Assembly (NCBI RefSeq): GCF_043633585.1
Contig: NZ_CP141832.1
Coordinates: 3,224,001-3,288,000 of the forward strand
DNA: 64,000 nt
Direction: 5' to 3'
DNA from: Lacrimispora sinapis
Lineage (GTDB): Bacteria; Bacillota; Clostridia; Lachnospirales; Lachnospiraceae
Translations under genes and position numbers: made by a program
In this document: positions 8,305 through 16,865 of the stretch, piece by piece
How positions within the stretch are numbered: position 1 is the stretch's first letter
How the letters are laid out: each line of letters begins with the position of its first letter
Notes under the pieces: generated by a model
Seen by the model: only the letters and a program-made list of their open reading frames with translations
Told to the model about the DNA's origin: nothing
Databases searched by the model: none

Positions 8305-9441
8305 TCAATATTCTGTGCCTTTACCGGTTGTTTTATTTTCACGTTTATAAAAAGAGACAATATGGTCCATTCTAGCTGTCATGTTGGCAAGAAGCAAGTC
8401 CGCAGTTGTGATGGCTGCCATGGCTTCCACCACCACTACGGCCCTGGGAACAACAATGGGATCGTGGCGTCCCTTAATCTCGATCTCCGTTTCCTCTCCC
8501 TGTCTTGTCACCGTCCTCTGCGGACTGGCGATGGAGGGAGTGGGCTTAAAGGCCGCACGGAATAGGACTCTGGACCCATCGCTGATGCCGCCCAGGATGC
8601 CACCGGAATGATTGGTCGCTTTTTCCACTGCTTTTTTTGTTCCTTTTATAAAGCCGTCATTGTTCTCAGAACCAAGCGCACGGGAAGCCGCAAACCCGTC
8701 TCCGATCTCAAATCCCTTTACCGCCCCGATGGACATGACCGCTTTTGCAAGAGCCGCATCGTATTTTTCAAAAACCGGGTCTCCGATTCCGGCAGGAACG
8801 CCGTCGATGACGCATTCCACCACTCCGCCGACTGAGTCCTTGTTTGCCATCATCTCTTCTAAATAGGCTTCTGCTTTTGCAGCCGTTTCTTTGTCCGGCA
8901 TATAAAGGCGGTTGTTATCTCTCTCTTCTATACAAAAACGTTCCGGATCAGCCTCATAAGGCCCTACGGATTTAGTATAAGCCGTTACCGTGATCCCTAA
9001 CGACTTTAAAAAGCTGGCCGCAACCGCTCCAGCAGCCACTCTTGCAATGGTTTCTCTTCCTGAGGAACGGCCCCCGCCCCGGTAATCCCGGAACCCGTAT
9101 TTGGCATCAAAGGTAAAATCCGCATGTCCGGGACGAAAGACCTCCACGATATTGCCGTAATCCCTGGAACGCTGGTCTGTGTTCCATACGATCATGGAAA
9201 TGGGAGTCCCCGTGGTCTTCCCTTCAAAAACACCGGAAAGGATCTCCACCTGATCCGCTTCCTGGCGCTTTGTGGTAAATTTGCTCTGCCCCGGTTTTCT
9301 GCGGTTTAAATATTCCTGAATATCCGCCTCTTTAAGGGCAAGTCCTGCCGGGCAGCCGTCCACAACCACTCCGATCCCCTTTCCATGGGATTCTCCCCAG
9401 GTGGTTATCTTCCATATTGTCCCCAGTGTTGATCCTGCCAT
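8305..9441 (-). CDS. aroC: Chorismate synthase
   Basis: A 378-residue FMN-dependent enzyme that converts 5-enolpyruvylshikimate 3-phosphate to chorismate, the last shared step of aromatic amino-acid synthesis. The three signatures are present: GESHGKGIGVVVDGCPAG near the N-terminus, the central GGGRSSGRETIARVAAGA (about 125-142), and the C-terminal HDPIVVPRAVVVVEAM. Length is standard. It is not clustered with other aro genes. A 61-base gap separates it from rpiB on the same strand, so co-transcription is possible. Confidence 0.97.
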   Translation of the reverse strand: MAGSTLGTIWKITTWGESHGKGIGVVVDGCPAGLALKEADIQEYLNRRKPGQSKFTTKRQEADQVEILSGVFEGKTTGTPISMIVWNTDQRSRDYGNIVEVFRPGHADFTFDAKYGFRDYRGGGRSSGRETIARVAAGAVAASFLKSLGITVTAYTKSVGPYEADPERFCIEERDNNRLYMPDKETAAKAEAYLEEMMANKDSVGGVVECVIDGVPAGIGDPVFEKYDAALAKAVMSIGAVKGFEIGDGFAASRALGSENNDGFIKGTKKAVEKATNHSGGILGGISDGSRVLFRAAFKPTPSIASPQRTVTRQGEETEIEIKGRHDPIVVPRAVVVVEAMAAITTADLLLANMTARMDHIVSFYKRENKTTGKGTEY

Positions 9442-9473
9442 GAATGTCTCTCCTTTCCGCCTCCTGAAGTATT

Positions 9474-10538
9474 TTAATCGCTGACCTTTACAATTACGCA
9501 GCTGTTGGGTTCGTTGACCTTTAACTCTTTGCCGTTCATGATCAGGAGTCCTTTCTCATAATCCACCGTAAAGAATGTAATGCTGCCTGTCTCATGGTTG
9601 AGCGAAGCGATATGCCTGTCATCGGGGAACACGCAGATATCCTTGGGATAGCTGCCGCTGATGGGAAGACAGCAGGAAAATGTAAGAAGTCCGGTCTTTG
9701 AATCACGGTCATAAACCGTAACCGTATTATCTCCTGCATTGCCGCAGAACATGTGAGTCTCATCGTTGGACAGACGCATGGAGCAGGCGGCCGTCAGCTG
9801 AGTCAGAGGGGCCTTTCCCGTGGTCTTAATGGTCTGGATCTTCTCGATCTTTGGCAAACGGTCTCCGGTCTCATAAGTAAATACATCAATCACGTTCTTT
9901 AATTCATAGAGCAGATAAAAAAACCTGCCGTCTGAACTAAAGCGGAAACATCTTGGCGCGGATTCCAGATCACAGCGGATGGCATCCATTAAGACCATCT
10001 GTTCTTCTTTTTCATCAAACCGGTAAATCTTGACCTGGTCGATGCCTAAGTCAGCAACCAAAATAAACTTTCCGTCCGGTGTTCTTCTGGAACAGCTGAT
10101 ATGGGGGCGGAAATTTCTTTCTGCCACACTTCCAAGTCCCTTATGGAACACGCCTGTAACGATCTCTCCCACAGAGCCGTCTTCATTTAAATGCAGCACC
10201 GTACATTTCCCGTCATGATATCCTGATACGAACAGGTACTTATCCTCTGCATCCGTTGACAGATGACAGCCTCTCATTCCCTTAATGCTGGCAGAGTTTA
10301 GTTTTGTAATGGAACCGTTCTCATGAATTTGGAATGATACGACTCCTTCATCTGCGATGGAATAGAGTGTCTTTCCGTTGTTAGATGCCACCAGATAAGA
10401 AGAATTATCTACCTCAACCTCACACCTGGGGATAAAACTGCCCTTTTCCACATTCACATCATATACTGTAATCCCCTTTGCTTTTCCGTTGTAGGAATAG
10501 GAGCCTACATAAGCCATATATCTACCTTTCATCATCAT
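9474..10538 (-). CDS. Lactonase family protein (6-phosphogluconolactonase-like beta-propeller)
   Basis: A protein of about 354 residues with the repeating beta-propeller blades of the YbhE/Pgl-type lactonase family (AYVGSYSYNGKAKGITVYDV, DGKFILVADLGIDQVKIYRF, SNDETHMFCGNAGDNTVTVY). Family members hydrolyse 6-phosphogluconolactone or related sugar lactones, but many are uncharacterised. Start: an AGGAGG site lies just upstream of three ATG codons in a row (10538, 10535, 10532); the second gives the best spacing. A longer reading from 10574 has no ribosome site. It is divergent from the polyamine operon and 33 bases upstream of aroC on the same strand. Confidence 0.82.
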   Translation of the reverse strand: MMMKGRYMAYVGSYSYNGKAKGITVYDVNVEKGSFIPRCEVEVDNSSYLVASNNGKTLYSIADEGVVSFQIHENGSITKLNSASIKGMRGCHLSTDAEDKYLFVSGYHDGKCTVLHLNEDGSVGEIVTGVFHKGLGSVAERNFRPHISCSRRTPDGKFILVADLGIDQVKIYRFDEKEEQMVLMDAIRCDLESAPRCFRFSSDGRFFYLLYELKNVIDVFTYETGDRLPKIEKIQTIKTTGKAPLTQLTAACSMRLSNDETHMFCGNAGDNTVTVYDRDSKTGLLTFSCCLPISGSYPKDICVFPDDRHIASLNHETGSITFFTVDYEKGLLIMNGKELKVNEPNSCVIVKVSD

Positions 10539-10627
10539 ATATCCTCCTGGGTTTTTCCTTGTGCAAACTACCAAATATCATATCATAAGATTCGACATTT
10601 GTTAAGGAAAAACTTGCGTAAAAAGTA

Positions 10628-10655
10628 TTGACATAACAGGAAAAATAAGTATAAT
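10628..10655 (+). promoter_or_regulatory. Promoter of the polyamine operon
   Basis: TTGACA (10628-10633), a 16-base spacer and TATAAT (10650-10655), both boxes matching consensus. It points at the cupin regulator and potABCD. Confidence 0.75.
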
Positions 10656-10681
10656 GTATCTTGCTGCCTGTTTATTATTAC

Positions 10682-10734
10682 TAAACTTTCAGGTTATATT
10701 TATCGTCAGTTAGTATAAGTAAACTTTCGGCTTA
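10682..10734 (+). promoter_or_regulatory. Paired direct repeats, likely operator of the cupin regulator
   Basis: Two 15-base near-identical copies, TAAACTTTCAGGTTA (10682-10696) and TAAACTTTCGGCTTA (10720-10734), 38 bases apart, lie downstream of the promoter and before the regulator start. Direct repeats at this position fit autoregulation by the adjacent HTH-cupin protein. Confidence 0.5.
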
Positions 10735-10756
10735 ACATAATAACAAGGAGGAGCAT

Positions 10757-11290
10757 ATGGATATCGGTGCAAAATTAAAAGAACTGCGTGTATTAAAAGG
10801 TCTGACTCAGGAAGAGCTGGCTGACCGCGCAGAACTCTCAAAGGGATTCATATCCCAGCTGGAAAGGGACCTAACCTCTCCCTCCATTGCAACTCTTATG
10901 GATATTTTACAATGCCTCGGCACCTCCATCGGGGAGTTCTTTAATGAGACCCCGGAGGAACAGATCGTATTCGGAAAGGGAGACTATTTTGAAAAATTCG
11001 ACGGGGATTTGAAAAATGAAGTCTGCTGGATCATTCCCAACGCCCAGAAGAATATGATGGAGCCGATCCTTCTGACCCTGGAAGCCGGAGGACAAACCTA
11101 CCCGGACAATCCCCATGAGGGGGAGGAATTCGGCTATATCCTACAGGGCAGCATTTCCATTCATATAGGAAATAAAACATATAAAGCCAAAAAAGGGGAA
11201 TCCTTTTACTTTATATCAGATAAAAAACATTATTTAAGCAGCAAGGCCGGTGCGACACTCATCTGGGTAAGTTCCCCGCCAAGCTTTTGA
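10757..11290 (+). CDS. XRE-family regulator with cupin domain (polyamine-type)
   Basis: A 177-residue DNA-binding regulator. Residues 1-65 form an XRE helix-turn-helix (KLKELRVLKGLTQEELADRA, SKGFISQLERD). Residues 105-175 form a small cupin barrel (LEAGGQTYPDNPHEGEEFGY, then the Lys-rich KKGESFYF). This architecture is that of PuuR, which senses putrescine. It is the first gene of the potABCD operon (17-base gap to potA) behind an AAGGAGG site, so it most likely controls polyamine uptake, with the polyamine or a related ligand binding in the cupin. Confidence 0.9.
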   Translation: MDIGAKLKELRVLKGLTQEELADRAELSKGFISQLERDLTSPSIATLMDILQCLGTSIGEFFNETPEEQIVFGKGDYFEKFDGDLKNEVCWIIPNAQKNMMEPILLTLEAGGQTYPDNPHEGEEFGYILQGSISIHIGNKTYKAKKGESFYFISDKKHYLSSKAGATLIWVSSPPSF

Positions 11291-11307
11291 CAGGAGGATA
11301 AAAGGTC

Positions 11308-12384
11308 ATGGGTCAGCCATTAATTGATTTACGGAATATTACAAAAAGTTTTGACGGTACCATGGTACTGGATGATTTGAATCTCTCTGTGAAGGAGAAC
11401 ACATTTGTTACCTTATTAGGACCCAGCGGCTGCGGCAAGACCACCACGCTCCGTATCATCGGAGGGTTTGAACGTCCCGGCAAAGGCCAGGTGATTTTTG
11501 AAGGACAGGACATTACGAACCTGCCTCCCAACAAGCGTCAGCTAAACACAGTTTTTCAGAAATACGCCTTATTTTCACACATGTCCATAGCAGAGAACAT
11601 TGCCTTTGGTTTAAAGATCAAGAATAAGCCAAAGAAGTACATCCAGGATAAGATCAAATATGCCTTAAAACTAGTGAATCTTGACGGCTACGAGAACCGT
11701 ACCGTAAGCTCTTTAAGCGGCGGCCAGCAGCAGAGAATCGCCATCGCCAGAGCCATTGTCAACGAACCGAGGGTTCTTTTGCTAGACGAGCCTCTGGGCG
11801 CTTTGGACTTAAAGCTGCGCCAGGATATGCAGTATGAACTGATCCGTTTGAAAAATGAACTTGGCATCACCTTCATCTATGTGACCCATGACCAGGAGGA
11901 GGCCCTTACCATGTCAGATACCATTGTGGTCATGAACCAGGGCTATATCCAGCAGATGGGTTCTCCGGAGAACATCTACAATGAACCGGAAAATGCATTT
12001 GTGGCGGACTTTATCGGGGAAAGCAACATCATGCCCGGAATTATGCTGAGGGATGAGCTGGTGGAAATCTTCGGTGCCAAATTCGCCTGTGTGGACAAGG
12101 GCTTTGGCGTCAACAAACCGGTGGACGTTGTCATCCGTCCGGAAGACATTGATCTGGTCAAACCGGAGGAAGGCAGCCTTTTGGGAACGGTCACCCATTT
12201 GATCTTTAAGGGAGTCCATTATGAGATGGAGGTGACTTCACCCGACGGCTTTGAATGGCTGGTGCACAGCACAGATATGTTCCCCGTGGGCCAGAATGTG
12301 GGCATTCACGTGGACCCCTTTGATATCCAGATCATGCACAAGCCTGCTTCAGAAGATGAGGAGGCGGTTGGAATCAATGAATAA
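11308..12384 (+). CDS. potA: Spermidine/putrescine ABC transporter ATPase
   Basis: The 358-residue ATPase of a polyamine importer. Walker A is GPSGCGKTT (about 37-45), the Q-loop lies in NTVFQKYALF, the signature is LSGGQQQR, Walker B is VLLLDEPLGALD and the H-loop is YVTHDQEEALT. The C-terminal third is the TOBE domain typical of PotA/CysA. It hydrolyses ATP on the cytosolic side to power PotB/PotC. The potB start codon lies eight bases inside the 3' end, which indicates translational coupling. Confidence 0.96.
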   Translation: MGQPLIDLRNITKSFDGTMVLDDLNLSVKENTFVTLLGPSGCGKTTTLRIIGGFERPGKGQVIFEGQDITNLPPNKRQLNTVFQKYALFSHMSIAENIAFGLKIKNKPKKYIQDKIKYALKLVNLDGYENRTVSSLSGGQQQRIAIARAIVNEPRVLLLDEPLGALDLKLRQDMQYELIRLKNELGITFIYVTHDQEEALTMSDTIVVMNQGYIQQMGSPENIYNEPENAFVADFIGESNIMPGIMLRDELVEIFGAKFACVDKGFGVNKPVDVVIRPEDIDLVKPEEGSLLGTVTHLIFKGVHYEMEVTSPDGFEWLVHSTDMFPVGQNVGIHVDPFDIQIMHKPASEDEEAVGINE

Positions 12385-13189
12385 AAAATTATTATCCGGA
12401 CCATATATCATATGGATGACCGGCTTTATCATCATTCCCCTGGCTTTGATCGTGTTCTACGGATTGACCGACCGGTCCGGGGCATTTACCCTGGCTAACG
12501 TCGTATCCATCACCACCTCGGAACATGCAAAGGCCCTATGGCTTTCCTTAGGACTTTCCCTTATCAGTACCGTGCTGTGTCTGGTCCTGGCTTATCCTCT
12601 TGCTATGATTCTGCGTTCCCGGGGAATGGGACAGGGAAGCTTTATTGTTTTTATTTTCATCCTGCCCATGTGGATGAACTTTCTTTTACGAACCCTGGCC
12701 TGGCAGACCTTGCTGGAAAAGAACGGAGTCATTAACGGAATCTTATCCACACTTCACCTGCCAAACCAGAACTTAATCAACACTTCGGGAGCCATTATCC
12801 TTGGCATGGTTTATAACTTCCTGCCCTTTATGGTTCTTCCTATTTATAATGTGCTGATGAAAATTGATGACAATGTGGTCAGTGCAGCCAGAGACCTGGG
12901 GGCCAATTCCTTGCAGGTATTCGTCCGGATTCTGCTGCCCCTCAGCATTCCAGGGATCGTGAGCGGAATTACCATGGTTTTCGTTCCGTCTCTTACCACC
13001 TTTGTTATCTCAAACCTGCTGGGCGGAAGCAAGATTCTTTTGATCGGCAATGTCATTGAACAGGAATTCACAAAGGGGAGCAACTGGAACTTAGGCTCCG
13101 GCCTTTCTCTGGTCTTGATGGTCTTCATCCTGATCAGCATGGCGCTTATTGCCAAATACGACAAGAATGGGGAGGGAACCGCATTTTGA
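12377..13189 (+). CDS. potB: Spermidine/putrescine ABC transporter permease
   Basis: A 270-residue inner-membrane permease with six predicted helices and the EAA loop DNVVSAARDLGANSLQVFVRI (about 165-185) that docks on PotA. It starts at ATG 12377, overlapping potA by eight bases. Upstream in-frame codons to 12251 lie inside potA and are not used. PotB forms the translocation channel with PotC. Confidence 0.95.
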   Translation: MNKKLLSGPYIIWMTGFIIIPLALIVFYGLTDRSGAFTLANVVSITTSEHAKALWLSLGLSLISTVLCLVLAYPLAMILRSRGMGQGSFIVFIFILPMWMNFLLRTLAWQTLLEKNGVINGILSTLHLPNQNLINTSGAIILGMVYNFLPFMVLPIYNVLMKIDDNVVSAARDLGANSLQVFVRILLPLSIPGIVSGITMVFVPSLTTFVISNLLGGSKILLIGNVIEQEFTKGSNWNLGSGLSLVLMVFILISMALIAKYDKNGEGTAF

Positions 13190-13977
13190 TGAACAGAAAA
13201 CTTGATTTTATCAAACGGAGCTTACAGGATTTTTATCTGGTGATCATTCTGCTGTTTCTTTACGCACCGATTTTCACCATGGGAGTCCTCTCCTTTAACA
13301 GCTCCAAGTCCCGTACCCAGTGGGGCGGTTTTACCTTCAGCTGGTACAAAGAGCTGTTTTCCAGCAGCACCATAATGACAGCCCTTTACAATACGCTTTT
13401 GATCGCTTTTCTATCTTCTCTGATCGCGGTCATCATCGGAACGGCAGCTGCCATTGCCATCAACAGCATGGACCGTGTTCCCCGCTCTCTTTTGATGGGG
13501 ATCACCAACATTCCCATGCTCAATGCGGATATCGTAACAGGAATCTCCCTCATGCTGGCATTTATCGCCTTTGGAATCTCTTTGGGATTCCAGACCATAT
13601 TGATCGCACATATTACCTTTAACATTCCGTATGTCATATTGAGCGTCATGCCGAAGTTAAAGCAGACAGATAAAAGTACCTACGAAGCTGCCATGGATTT
13701 AGGAGCCACCCCGGCTTCGGCATTCTTTAAGGTCGTGTTCCCGGACATCCTTCCGGGCGTGCTTTCCGGTTTTCTGCTGGCATTTACCATGTCTTTGGAT
13801 GATTTTATCATCACCCATTTCACAAGAGGGGCCGGCATCAATACGTTATCGACACTCATTTACAGCGAAGTGCGCCGCGGCATCAAGCCTTCCATGTACG
13901 CACTTTCAACCATCATCTTTGCAACGGTGCTGGTGCTTCTTTTAATCACCAATTTTGCACCCAAAAAGAAAAAATAA
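13189..13977 (+). CDS. potC: Spermidine/putrescine ABC transporter permease
   Basis: A 262-residue partner permease of PotB. It has six membrane helices and an EAA loop containing YEAAMDLGATPASAFFKVV. The start ATG shares one base with the potB stop (TGATG at 13187-13191); a TTG one codon earlier is not needed. The C-terminus ends NFAPKKKK. Confidence 0.95.
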   Translation: MNRKLDFIKRSLQDFYLVIILLFLYAPIFTMGVLSFNSSKSRTQWGGFTFSWYKELFSSSTIMTALYNTLLIAFLSSLIAVIIGTAAAIAINSMDRVPRSLLMGITNIPMLNADIVTGISLMLAFIAFGISLGFQTILIAHITFNIPYVILSVMPKLKQTDKSTYEAAMDLGATPASAFFKVVFPDILPGVLSGFLLAFTMSLDDFIITHFTRGAGINTLSTLIYSEVRRGIKPSMYALSTIIFATVLVLLLITNFAPKKKK

Positions 13978-13992
13978 CAGGAGAATATGTAC

Positions 13993-15090
13993 ATGAAAAA
14001 AAGTCTATTGAGAATTCTCGCATTTGGTACCTTGACCGTTCTCTCCCTCTCTCTGCTGAGCGGCTGCGGGAAACAAAGCTCCAAAGCAGGAAGTGCCGGA
14101 GAAGTTTATGTTTACAACTGGGGCGAATACATTGATGAATCCGTCATCGAACAATTTGAAAAAGAAACCGGAATCAAGGTCATCTATGACTTATTTGAGA
14201 CCAATGAAGAGATGTACCCGGTCATTGAAGCGGGCGGCGTAAAATACGATGCGGTCTGCCCTTCCGACTATATGATCCAGAAGATGGCGGAAAACAATCT
14301 TCTGTCTGAGATCAATTTTGACAACGTTCCAAACATCAAGGAGATTGACCCTAAATACATGGAGATGTCCAAAAGCTTTGACCCGGAAAACAAATATTCC
14401 GTTCCTTACTGCTGGGGGACCGTAGGGATTCTCTATAACACCAGCATGGTAGACCCAAAAGATGTACCTACCAAATGGTCTGATTTATGGGATGAGAAAT
14501 TCAAAGACAACATTCTGATGCAGGACAGCGTCCGGGATGCCTTCATGGTGGCTTTAAAGTCCCTGGGATACTCTATGAACACCACCAATGAAGCGGAGAT
14601 ACAGGAAGCAAGGGATTTGCTGATCAAGCAGAAACCGCTGGTACAGGCTTATGTCATTGACCAGGTACGGGATAAGATGATCGGCGGCGAGGCTGCATTA
14701 GGCGTGATCTACTCCGGGGAAATGCTTTATATCCAGAATGAAGTAAAGGATTTAAACCTTGATTATTCCTTAGAGTATGTGATTCCGGAGGAAGGAACCA
14801 ACCTCTGGCTGGACTCCTGGGTCATTCCTGCCAATGCTCCCAACAAAGAGAATGCGGAAAAATGGATCAACTTCCTGAGCCGCCCTGATATCGCAAAGAA
14901 GAACTTTGATTACATCACCTATCCGACTCCAAACAAAGGGGCCTTTGACCTTCTTGATCCGGAAATAAAGAACAATAAAGCTCTGTTCCCGGATGAGAAC
15001 ATGTTAAAGACCAGCGAGGTTTACAAGTATCTTGGGGATGAAGTGGATTCCCTTTATAATGAAGCGTGGAAAGAAGTAAAATCCAATTAA
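13993..15090 (+). CDS. potD: Spermidine/putrescine-binding lipoprotein
   Basis: A 365-residue extracellular polyamine receptor. A signal peptide with lipobox LLSGCGKQ (Cys near residue 22) precedes the PotD/PotF fold, which starts VYVYNWGEYIDESVIEQFEK and includes KYDAVCPSDYMIQKMAENN and NLWLDSWVIPANA. It delivers polyamine to PotBC. The ATG at 13993 is preferred over 13987 because the AGGAGAA site sits too near the earlier codon. A terminator follows, closing the five-gene operon. Confidence 0.95.
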   Translation: MKKSLLRILAFGTLTVLSLSLLSGCGKQSSKAGSAGEVYVYNWGEYIDESVIEQFEKETGIKVIYDLFETNEEMYPVIEAGGVKYDAVCPSDYMIQKMAENNLLSEINFDNVPNIKEIDPKYMEMSKSFDPENKYSVPYCWGTVGILYNTSMVDPKDVPTKWSDLWDEKFKDNILMQDSVRDAFMVALKSLGYSMNTTNEAEIQEARDLLIKQKPLVQAYVIDQVRDKMIGGEAALGVIYSGEMLYIQNEVKDLNLDYSLEYVIPEEGTNLWLDSWVIPANAPNKENAEKWINFLSRPDIAKKNFDYITYPTPNKGAFDLLDPEIKNNKALFPDENMLKTSEVYKYLGDEVDSLYNEAWKEVKSN

Positions 15091-15103
15091 ACCCATTAAA
15101 ATA

Positions 15104-15145
15104 GAAGCGGAAATTCTGGTTTATGAACCGGAGTTTCCGCTTTTA
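15104..15145 (+). terminator. Terminator of the pot operon
   Basis: Stem AAGCGGAAA..CTGGTT pairing with AACCGG..TTTCCGCTT around a TATG loop, followed by TTTTATAATAAATTTT. A clear rho-independent terminator. Confidence 0.88.
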
Positions 15146-15154
15146 TAATAAATT

Positions 15155-15721
15155 TTACTCTTTTCCTAAACTCTCAAATAATTCTAAATATGTATTATAA
15201 TTTTTCTTATAAAGCGCTTCTAAATCATGTCTCCCTACTGTTTGAAAATCCTTAATGCCTTTATCAAAAGCTTTAAAAAGATTGACACGATCTGTACGCC
15301 CTGCGTTTCTTATTTCTGCAGGCAAGGAACTAAGACCCATTATCTTCTCACCAATTCCATAATGGGAGGCCAAAGATTGTAATTCAACAATGGTGGCATT
15401 CTTTGGATTTATGTCATTTATGGAAATCGTTTGCTCAAACTCATCTCCATTCTCATCTACCCCCTTTGCGGTCACCAGAGGATTTTCTTTCGTTGAGCCC
15501 TCCGCATATTCAAGATAATAAGATAATCCTGTCCCATTTCCGCCAGAATACAACGCTCCCTTTTTTAGGTACATCTTATAACCAGAAGAATGATCTGGCA
15601 CTTTGATGACTCTTTCATCCTTCGGGCGATCTGAAGCAGGGGATGAAAAGTCTTTATTACCCAAACCTTTCTTTGGGCTATAAGACTTATTTATTACGGT
15701 AAGCAGATCAGCTGATATCAT
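15155..15721 (-). CDS. Hypothetical protein of a Lachnospiraceae-type family
   Basis: A 188-residue protein I cannot assign. It has no signal peptide or membrane helix and is rich in charged residues. The middle contains VTAKGVDENGDEFEQTISI followed by a NDINPKNATIVELQSL stretch, and the C-terminus has a Tyr/Lys-rich helical tail (DLEALYKKNYNTYLELF). Sequences with this INPKNAT pattern seem to recur in clostridial genomes in my memory, but without a known role. The start at 15721 follows a GGAGG site with seven-base spacing; an earlier ATG at 15736 would overlap that site. Confidence 0.7.
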   Translation of the reverse strand: MISADLLTVINKSYSPKKGLGNKDFSSPASDRPKDERVIKVPDHSSGYKMYLKKGALYSGGNGTGLSYYLEYAEGSTKENPLVTAKGVDENGDEFEQTISINDINPKNATIVELQSLASHYGIGEKIMGLSSLPAEIRNAGRTDRVNLFKAFDKGIKDFQTVGRHDLEALYKKNYNTYLELFESLGKE

Positions 15722-15753
15722 AAAAAACCTCCACAAGTAAAATTACTTTCTCC

Positions 15754-15876
15754 TTATGCATGAATCACAACAGGATTGCCGTTTCTGTCAATAAGTTCCA
15801 TACTTCCTGGTACACACATCGCATCCAGAATCTTTTTTATAGTTCCATTTTCTCCATACATTTCAAGTATATTCAA
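15754..15876 (-). CDS. Possible small ORF or gene remnant
   Basis: A 40-codon reading frame (TTG at 15876, first ATG at 15861) whose translation looks protein-like rather than random: NILEMYGENGTIKKILDAM then VPGSMELIDRNGNPVVIHA and a TAA. It ends 32 bases before the 188-residue gene on the same strand. No good ribosome site precedes either start and an in-frame TGA lies just upstream, so it could be the surviving 3' part of a decayed gene. Function unknown. Confidence 0.35.
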   Translation of the reverse strand: MNILEMYGENGTIKKILDAMCVPGSMELIDRNGNPVVIHA

Positions 15877-15967
15877 AACATGACATTTTTCAACTCAAAG
15901 GTCAAAATTATACGCTTTCAGTGCCAAAATTTGTATTGTTTCAGATAACACTAAATTTTATCATTCC

Positions 15968-16007
15968 AAAAAAAAACAGACTCCCGGAATCTCAATCCAG
16001 AAATCTG
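15968..16007 (-). terminator. Terminator of the methyltransferase pair
   Basis: On the minus strand a 12-bp stem with some G-U pairs (CAGATTTCTGGA with the TCCGGGAGTCTG side) followed by nine T, a few bases after the stop at 16014. Confidence 0.75.
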
Positions 16008-16013
16008 CATTTT

Positions 16014-16865
16014 TTATTTATAATTGGTTATCAGCACTTCCACTGTAACGGCATTCCGCTCTTTGAACTGATAATTGCAGTTGGAATAAGTCTTATCAAT
16101 GTAATGAATGTGATACTTCTTACTCCATTCAATCAAAAGATCGTTAGACAGTCCCTTGTGATACAGCACATTGGATAAAGCAAACCGGACCCCTCTGGCA
16201 TCCAGAGTGTCCAGCAGTTCCAAAAGCTCCCGTTCTTCCTTTTCCTTCCAGTCCTTAAACCCACGGTTGCCGTCGTTATAATTACCTGTGGAAATCAAAT
16301 AGGGCGGGTCACAGTAAACCAGATCTTCTTTACCAAGACCGGAATAATCCAGCTCTGTAAAATCCAGATTAGAAAATTCAATGTTTTTATTATGAAGTGC
16401 CTCACAAAACTGAGTTAAGTTCTTTTCGATGCTGCCATTAAAGGAACTCCGGTTTCTTCCAAAGGGAGAATTGAACTCATGGCTGTTATTAAAGCGGATC
16501 TGATGATTAAAGGCATAACAGGTCAGTACAAAAAGCCGGGTTAAATCCTTTGTCTTATTATAGTCCGACCGCAGGGCATAGTACCCTTCCGTATTCTGCT
16601 GGGTCAGCCCGTATTCTTCAATCAGTCCCTTAATTTCATCTAGGAGTTCGTTTATTTCCGTTTTTTGAAACAGTTTAAATAAATCAATTAAATATGTGAT
16701 TTGGTCGTTGCAAATGATCCGTTCTGCCTCGGCATTGATGCCTACGTTAAACCCCCCTGCAAAAACATCCACAAAGGTTCTGATATCCTTTGGAAATGCC
16801 TGGAAAACAGGCTCTAAAATCTTAAACTTTCCCCCGGTATAGTTGAGAGGACTTTTTATAAACAT
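16014..16865 (-). CDS. D12-class DNA adenine-N6 methyltransferase (Dam-like)
   Basis: A 283-residue Dam/DpnM-class enzyme that transfers a methyl group from SAM to adenine in DNA. The N-terminal box SPLNYTGGKFKIL and FVDVFAGGFNVG form the SAM pocket. The catalytic DPPY motif sits in DLVYCDPPYLISTGNYND (about 183-200). The ten-base overlap with the upstream methyltransferase shows the two are co-translated. No endonuclease gene is adjacent. The target sequence cannot be read from the protein. A solitary regulatory methylase or half of a two-enzyme type IIS set are both possible. Confidence 0.9.
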   Translation of the reverse strand: MFIKSPLNYTGGKFKILEPVFQAFPKDIRTFVDVFAGGFNVGINAEAERIICNDQITYLIDLFKLFQKTEINELLDEIKGLIEEYGLTQQNTEGYYALRSDYNKTKDLTRLFVLTCYAFNHQIRFNNSHEFNSPFGRNRSSFNGSIEKNLTQFCEALHNKNIEFSNLDFTELDYSGLGKEDLVYCDPPYLISTGNYNDGNRGFKDWKEKEERELLELLDTLDARGVRFALSNVLYHKGLSNDLLIEWSKKYHIHYIDKTYSNCNYQFKERNAVTVEVLITNYK

